From assembly GCA_023515745.1 (NCBI GenBank), contig JALECJ010000256.1, positions 248,001-312,000 of the forward strand: 64,000 bases of DNA, given 5' to 3'. Shown here one piece after another: positions 57,944 through 64,000 of this stretch; position 1 is the first letter of the stretch; each line of letters begins with the position of its first letter. The notes beneath the pieces were generated by a model. It had not been told where the DNA came from. It did no database searches and worked only from the letters and a program-made list of their open reading frames with translations. The stretch comes from Amoeboaphelidium protococcarum. Its lineage: Eukaryota > Aphelidiomycota > Aphelidea. The position numbers were made by a program, and so were the translations under genes.

Positions 57944-59242
57944 TGTTGTCCCTGTTTTATAGTGAATCTGCATGCGGATGAGAAGTGGCTGTTCATGGCG
58001 CCAGTTACTATAGTTAATCGTCAAGTTACCGTAGCACCTTGTGCTGCTTGTTCAAAGGTTACCTGTGATCCTGTATTGTCCAATCAGCCATGCGCGTAAC
58101 GTTTCCTCTAACGGCACACTTTGATCAGAAGTTCTGATTTAGCAACATGCGATTCGATGATCAAAAGCTTGTGTTGCATAATATATCATCTGAGGTTACC
58201 TTGCCTATGGGCAATCAAGGTTATTTTATGAAATTGAATTTAGAAAAGGGGTCATCAATGCAAAAATATATATATTACCAGTGGGGTGAACATCATCGGT
58301 GCCCGCTGTACAGAACAAGGCAGAAAGCGTCTGTTGTTAATGCGTAAGAGTGAAGCTTTGTGAAGAGCCAACTACTACCAACAACTTTTGTCGACTACCC
58401 ATTTAGCCACCGAAAATTCTTCCTCTATTCGGGCGTGAATTTAAGCCGAATGTTAGTCATTGGAAGGATTCATTACTCCACAGCCGACGGTGACGCGGCG
58501 ATTTCCCGAACTTCGGCTCGTCCGAGGATGATTGCGCACCGACGTCGTGTACCGAAATGAAAAATATCACCAAGGTGAAAGTAAATGCAGTTGAACACAC
58601 TGAGAATAAGCCGTGAATTTATTTTATGATTGATTAAGCCATGAAATCGTGTCTAGTGCATGCAATCACCATACAAATCGTTAATTGCCTGGTGACGTTC
58701 TGTGGTGGCTTTAGTAATACAGATGAAGCGGCGCAGTTGTGTTGCGTCAGTCAGATTACATCACAATGGTGGTATTTTATTGATAATAAAAGCAATCAAA
58801 ACAGATGAAATCGAATATCACACTCAACATCCAGTATGAGGCAGCATACCAAAATACCAGGGTGTTAATGTCCAGTTAAACTGGTACATCCCACTTGCCG
58901 GCACAATCACGACACCCGAAGATGACCCCTGATTAGATCATTTTCCGGTGAATAACCGTAAGCAGGTTCCCAATATGACAAATGAGGCTTAGCTCATCAT
59001 TTTCATCCAAAACTGTATTCCCACAAAGCCAACCGTAATTATCTGCAACTTTGACTGACGTGGCCCGATTGCCTTTTAGTCCTCGAACAAACAAAGGGAA
59101 ACAAACAAAGGTGACTCTTGACATTTGCGTCATAATTAATTGTGTAGCCGCCGCTTACTTATCCTTATCCTTACTCCACTCGTTGCTCCTTCCTATTTAG
59201 TACCGATAAGAGGTTGCAGAATTGTAAAATAATAACATAAAG
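57944..59242. other. Gene-poor 1.3-kb region with short ORFs
   Basis: No confident gene. Candidate frames: + 58147-58353 (68 aa, MRFDDQKLVLHNISSEVTLP start), + 58641-58808 (55 aa), minus about 59133-58754 (126 codons, MTQMSRVTFVCFPLFVRGLK start). None resembles a family I know. Around 58,687-58,720 a 34-nt stretch matches the kinase gene at 60,369-60,402 at 29 positions, with 19 identical bases in a row, suggesting a small duplication. Confidence 0.35.
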
Positions 59243-60946
59243 ATGAGAATGCTTTAATTGAGTTGGATCCCCAAGTATATGAAAGGCGCAGCAGGGCAGT
59301 CCTCCGACAGTCGTACCTCGCCACCGTAAACCTCCGACGATGACAATGTTGACAGCTTCTAGCAAGCCCTGAATGGTCCCACATATCAAGTGCCGTCCCT
59401 GTCCAGCATGGTGGAGTCCCCCAAGTAGTCTACCCAATCCCTGGTATCGCCGTCCTCAGAAGAAGAGATTCGGCAGCGAACCTTGTCTGATGCTTCTGGT
59501 CTCACTCTGCCGTCCCTGCACATGTCCATCACCGAATCTGATGAGTCCACACAGCGAACGCCTAAAGATTTGCCTCGCTTCCCTTCACTGAATGATCGCT
59601 AGGATTGGCAATAGATTTTGGATCTCTCGGCTGAAAATGACATGCCATCTACTCCCAAGACTATATTCCATGTTGGCCCATTGACTGACAATACGCAGAT
59701 GTAGCAGTAGCAGTAGTCTTAAGCTATACCGAGTGCTCATGATGCCACATACAATAGAGATTCCATGTTTGATAGTGCCGCCGCTGCTGATGTTGAGGAG
59801 GAAGATGAAGATGCCAAGCATGAAAGGAGATGTGTAGATGAAGCTAAAGCCCTACTTGCCCGGTGTATCATCTCCGATCGTCATCTCAATGACTACTCTC
59901 TGACAATGCTGCTTGGGTATGGAACGTTTGGTATAGTTGTCTAGGGCATCAGATGTTCCGATGGTCAGAAGGTTGCCATTAAGATTATGCGTAAAAGCCA
60001 GATTCACAGTTCTAGATTGTGTAAGGATCCTCGTACGGGAGAGCCTAGTTGCCTTGAGATTGCTCTGTTGAAATACGCTCCTCAGCATTTGAACATTATC
60101 AAGTACATTGATTCCTGGGAGGGCAATGAATGCTGGTTCCTGGTGACTGAGTGTGGTGGTTATGCTTGGAATAGAGAGTCTTTGGATCCGTTGACTAAGC
60201 TGCCTGCTGTATTGACCAGGTTGTTCTTGCCGAATCATAAGATGCCAACATCTCTGTCTGCTTCAAGGATCTCCGAGTTTGATCGTCTAGTGCTCAAGTC
60301 TGGCTAGTCGAATATGCCTGAGTAGCGTGTGATTATCCCTCGTAATGGTAATGACTAAAGTCTAGCTGGCCTGTTGAGAGTCTGTGGTGGCTTTAGTAAG
60401 ACTTGTCGCCGCGGTCGACATCGTGGTCCTGTGCTGCCTGAGCCGGTACAGAAGAGAATATTCTACTAGATTGCAGAGTCTGTTGCCTCACTCCATCACT
60501 GTGGTATTACGCACAAGGATCTGAAGGATGAGAACGTTCTAGTTGACGCTGACCTCACAGCTAAGCTTATAGACTTTGGACATGCTGCGTTCTATTAAAC
60601 TCCTATTGAGAATCCCGGAATACGTCCGTTCAAATCTTATGGCACTCCAATCTTCTCTCCGCCCGAGGTACGATCTGGTATGACCTTTATTGGTCCTGAG
60701 GCTGACATTTATGCGATGGGCATGATGTTGTATGAGATGAACTATGGAGATTTGCCGGACAATTTCGATGAGGCACATTACGTCCCCAATGGTCCTTGTG
60801 TATTTGAAGTCAGCTCTGATACTGGTTTCCCTCAGACTCTGGTGCGAGATTTGGTACAGTGGATGCTCTGTTGTGATCCAGTACATAGACCGAGTATCGA
60901 CCAAGTACTGTCACATCCATGGTTTGGTCATTCAGGTTCCTAATGA
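59243..60946 (+). CDS. Serine/threonine protein kinase
   Basis: 567 aa, single exon. A disordered 215-residue N-terminus (SP/TP sites, Gln run of mixed CAG/TAG/TAA) precedes a kinase domain: glycine loop LGYGTFGIVV, VAIKIM Lys, catalytic loop ITHKDLKDENVLV (HKD instead of HRD), IDFGHAAF and GTPIFSPPEV. An insert of about 100 residues sits between the hinge (LVTECGGYAW) and the catalytic loop. The C-lobe has IYAMGMMLYEMNYGDLP and RPSIDQVLSHPWF. Fold is certain; the subfamily (CAMK/PASK-like) is a guess. Probably active despite the HKD variant. Confidence 0.92.
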
Positions 60947-61509
60947 GTGACACTGAATTGATGAAGTTTGGGGAATGTGCTGCTGATGTAGTCTCTTGAT
61001 GGCCTCGAATGGTGTTTCATGTGTGTGTGTGTGTAACTGCAATTGTATTGTATATAGTAGAAGATAAAAGAAATGTGACGCGATGTTTAGTCGAGTTGTA
61101 TAAAAATCAAGATCAATAGAGTTATTTATCTCTAAATATTCTTACCTTTTTCAGTTATCGTTTCGCCCGTTATTTATCAAGTTGTTGGCTGTCTTTTCAA
61201 GGCACAGAAATGGTACTGTAGGTGGACGGGCGACTGTTCTTTAGGAGTTTCTTACCGTGTAACGCGTTGCATTTGCTCCACAAAAGACACTACTGTACCG
61301 TACATAGTTAGAGACGCGTTCCTCAAATCTGTTTTAGAATGCTGCTGCAACGCGTGTTTCAGTGGCGCTTTCCTCTCTATCTCTCTAACTCTCTTACAAT
61401 ACTGCTCGTGGAACTGCTTATCCGCTTTGTAGTACTTGAAGTTGGTTCATATAGTGAATTGTTATCGATAGTCTTACACTTTCAGTAAATAAGTTTTGTA
61501 ACGAAGAAG
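60947..61509 (+). other. Intergenic upstream of CTF18
   Basis: 563 bp with a (TG)n run at about 61,020-61,034, an ACGCGA at about 61,079 and the ACGCGT cluster described separately. No ORF of note. Confidence 0.4.
61262..61355 (+). promoter_or_regulatory. Cluster of three ACGCGT (MCB) boxes before CTF18
   Basis: ACGCGT at 61262-61267, 61314-61319 and 61350-61355, all 155-250 bp upstream of the CTF18 ATG. In fungi MBF binds this hexamer to drive G1/S genes, including replication factors. Clustering in front of a clamp-loader gene fits that logic. Binding is inferred. Confidence 0.6.
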
Positions 61510-64000
61510 ATGGATGACAACGATATTGATTAGTGGGAGAAGGAGAATATGGATTTGCTGGAGATGGAAGTGTTGGATGGATCGGAGATTGGTGGTTCTG
61601 TCTTTCAGTCACATCATCAGCCATCATCTCCATGTGTACGTCAAAATGTTGGTGGTTCCAGGAAGCGTTTAGCTGAAGAGTCTGATGCTGTAATGGCGAA
61701 ATCTGTCTCTAATTATAATCCATTTGCTCAACTCAAGAAGAAGATTGCTCTGGGTGACGTTCCCGCTGCTTTTGTACCTACTACCGAGACTGCTATTCTA
61801 TAACCTCTGACAGTTGTTAATACTTAAACTCAGCTGGATGTCTAGTATGGTGCTCTGGGTGATAAGAAGAAAGTATCAACGAATGCTCATGGACTTGTTA
61901 CCGATTCATTAGCCGTGTCTTTGCCCCCAACTATCGATGGTAAGATTTTACAGAGTATAGCCAACGTTGATTAGAGATTTTCCTAAATTCCAGAGTCTGG
62001 TTCCTTTATAATATCAAAGTCGTCCAATGGAGAAAAGTTGTATTTTCCTATAGATCTGTTGCGATAGTAGAAGAATATATTGTCAAAGAAGATGAATGCT
62101 AGTCAATAGTAGTTGCTATCCTCATCAATCTACCACTTGATAACTCAAGTCGAAGCAGAATAAAGACATTAAGACTTGCTTAGAGTTGAAACTGGTTTAT
62201 AGTAAAAATTAAAAGCAGATAATGGTATTGAGTAGCAGTCTCAATAACGACTGCTTACTGACAAATATCGCCCATAGAGCTATATGGATTTAGTGACGGA
62301 CGAATGGGTCAATTCGCAGTGCATGTCTTGGTTGAAACAGTGGGATTTTTGCGTATTTAAAAAGTAAAACAAGTCATTGCTGTAGACTCCGAATAACAAA
62401 GACCGTCAGTAAATGCGCCATACTTCATAATTTGCATATCAAGACAAGCTGCAGAGACCTGAGAAGAAGATACTCATGTTGTCAGGTAGAGCTGGATTGG
62501 GTAAAACAACTCTTGCGCATGTAATAGCCAAGTAATGTGGATACAATATCATTGAAATTAACGCAAGTGATGAGAGGTCGGGAGAGGCGTTATAGTAGAA
62601 AATAATGAATGCTCTGCAGAGTAAGTCTAGCATTAACTCTAGTAAACCGAACCTTTTAATTCTTGATGAGATTGATGGTGCACTAGGTGGAGGTGATAAG
62701 AGTTTGTTGTCTTTTCTTATTAAATTGTGCAAGGAGGATCTTAATTCCTCTAGGATGGTGTAGACAAGTGCCAAATTGTCAAAGTTTCATTAGGATGTTA
62801 GTGGTGTATCTGCTGATCAGGAGGGACAATTGATTGTGAAAAGAAATGGTACAATGAGTGGAGAGAAGAAGTATCAAAAACTACTCAGACCTATAATTTG
62901 TATATGTAATGATGCTTATGCACCTGCTTTGAAAAGCTTTAAGTCGTTTGTACAGCACTATCAAGTGAAAGAGCCATCAGTTCATCAGGTTGTGCGTCGC
63001 CTGTAATTAATAGTCAATAAGGAGGATTCCCTTTAGTTGGACAAGAGAACTCTGACTTAATTGACGGCGATGTTCGATGGGGATGTTCGATCAGTATTGA
63101 ATTGGATAGACTTTCAACACTCTAATGCTAAAACTGGCATAAATCAGTCTGGTGCACGAGATGCCAAGTCTTCGAAATCTAATGCTGATTAGATCTCCAT
63201 TAAAGATAGATAGCATTCTATTTTCAAGGTTTGGGATTCTGTGTTTTGCAATTAAAAGAAGAGCTCAGCTGATAATAACTTGCAAGGACTTTTGTTTCAA
63301 TTAGATGACATTGATATGGTGATGAACGGTTGCTTTTAGTATGCGCCTAGTGTCAGGTACAGAGATTTGATGGGATGGGGTTCAAACTTGATGAAGGTGA
63401 ATGAGTTCACTTGGCTTTATGACTAGATTAATGCTAGAACTTATAGTTCCAAGGCATCAGAAGGATTGGCTGCATATTCTCATTACCCAGTCAAGGCGTA
63501 CCAGTTATATTGCTCCATGAATGACATCTATTCAGATAGTCTGCGCGCATCATCTCAGTTCTCATAGGATAAGCCTTTGTTTGAATTCCCTCGTCTATTG
63601 CTCGATCTACGTAAGACGGCGGTTGCTAATATGTCTACTTTTCAATCAAACGCCGCATCATATCAGTCCAAGTGCAAGTCATCATACATTGATCATCAGA
63701 GATTTGTGACTGAATACTTGTATTATGCTTTGAAGTGCCTGGCTGTGAACGTTCGTGGAGTCAATGTGTCTTTGCTGCGCTCAGATGAACTGTCGCAACT
63801 CAGACGTGTTGCTTCTTTACTCGTGTCTCTCGGTCTCAATTTGAAGTAGTAGAAGAATGACAATGGAACTTTTGTATCGACAATTGAGCCGCAGATTGAT
63901 ACTGTATGTAAATTTGATGGTCTATCCAATCCATGCGCTCTGCCGACCAACTTTGCTGTGCGTTAACTTATTGCTAAAGAGATTAACGATTTGAAAATAA
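61510..64000 (+). CDS. CTF18: CTF18 alternative clamp-loader large subunit, 3' end cut off
   Basis: 830 codons to the window edge, no TGA. After an acidic start (MDDNDIDQWEKENMDLLEME) and a Q-rich linker comes TDKYRPQSYMDLVTDEWVN (the KYRP block), Walker A LSGRAGLGKTTLAHVIAK (about residue 325), EINASDERS, Walker B LLILDEIDGALGG, and RPIICICNDAYAPALKSF with VVRRL (sensor region). A helical C-terminal half follows. NASDxRS and the distant KYRPxxFxDL block are typical of Ctf18 rather than RFC1. It loads PCNA and supports sister-chromatid cohesion and checkpoint signalling. Confidence 0.94.

Noticed and set aside
61020-61034. TG repeat as a functional element
   Set aside because: Short simple repeat in a spacer; no evidence beyond ordinary microsatellite.
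1-64000. Widespread pseudogenes with many in-frame TAA/TAG
   Set aside because: The breaks vanish in every gene with one code change, while TGA is absent inside frames and frames stay intact. This is an altered code, not decay.
1-64000. CRISPR arrays, tRNA and rRNA genes, operons
   Set aside because: No regularly spaced repeats, no credible A/B-box pairs or cloverleaf, no rRNA blocks; gene structure is eukaryotic.

Overview
The window reads as a compact eukaryotic nuclear genome that uses a non-standard genetic code. Under the standard code almost every gene looks shattered by TAA and TAG. If TAA and TAG are read as glutamine and TGA as the only stop, about 40 intact genes appear, and every confident gene ends in TGA. 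Q-runs in which CAG alternates with TAG and TAA (59,700 and 45,240) support the glutamine reading. Genes lie 30 to 300 bp apart on both strands. Introns are few, mostly 51 to 65 nt, begin with GT and nearly all end in TGTAG. Intergenic DNA is rich in ACGCGT, the MCB box bound by the fungal MBF/Mbp1 family. Code, gene content and ACGCGT together suggest a fungal relative such as an aphelid (Amoeboaphelidium-type, parasites of algae). This is inference; ciliates, oxymonads, diplomonads and some ulvophyte algae share the code.

Layout. 1-9,331: partial alpha/beta hydrolase, malonyl-CoA decarboxylase ending in SKL, SPO11, PDCD2/TSR4, and a PH-containing inositol polyphosphate 4-phosphatase. 10,230-23,403: HSBP1, F-box/LRR protein, TPR/Mlp-like nucleoporin, STK11IP-like LRR protein, SCP2 ending in SKL, a small unknown, a CC1-box coiled-coil protein and ribosomal protein uS19 (RPS15). 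24,022-33,558: a large unknown membrane protein, a ZnT/CDF zinc transporter, UMP1, two UNC93-like transporters and mitochondrial SSB. 34,248-41,013: TB2/DP1-type membrane protein, AlkB-like dioxygenase, TFB5, homeodomain protein and threonine deaminase. 41,014-46,075: small unknown ORFs, an unusual hairpin array, a 1.1-kb gene-poor stretch, a CCDC90/FMP32 protein and a Qc-SNARE. 46,076-57,943: OSCA/TMEM63 channel, pheophorbide-oxygenase-like Rieske enzyme, PCD, mitochondrial RbfA, BUD20, PARP, a proline-rich surface protein, an ANCHR-like protein and a disordered protein. 57,944-64,000: a 1.3-kb gene-poor stretch, a Ser/Thr kinase and CTF18, which runs off the end.

The genes are not co-functional operons. 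Themes that recur are peroxisomal lipid metabolism (MLYCD, SCP2), mitochondrial maintenance (SSB, RbfA, CCDC90), ribosome biogenesis (TSR4, BUD20, uS19) and chromosome biology (SPO11, PARP, CTF18, TFB5). The least explained items are the hairpin array at 41,531-41,625, a homeodomain with Gln at the normally invariant Asn51, the triplicated motif upstream of uS19, and the three ACGCGT boxes upstream of CTF18.
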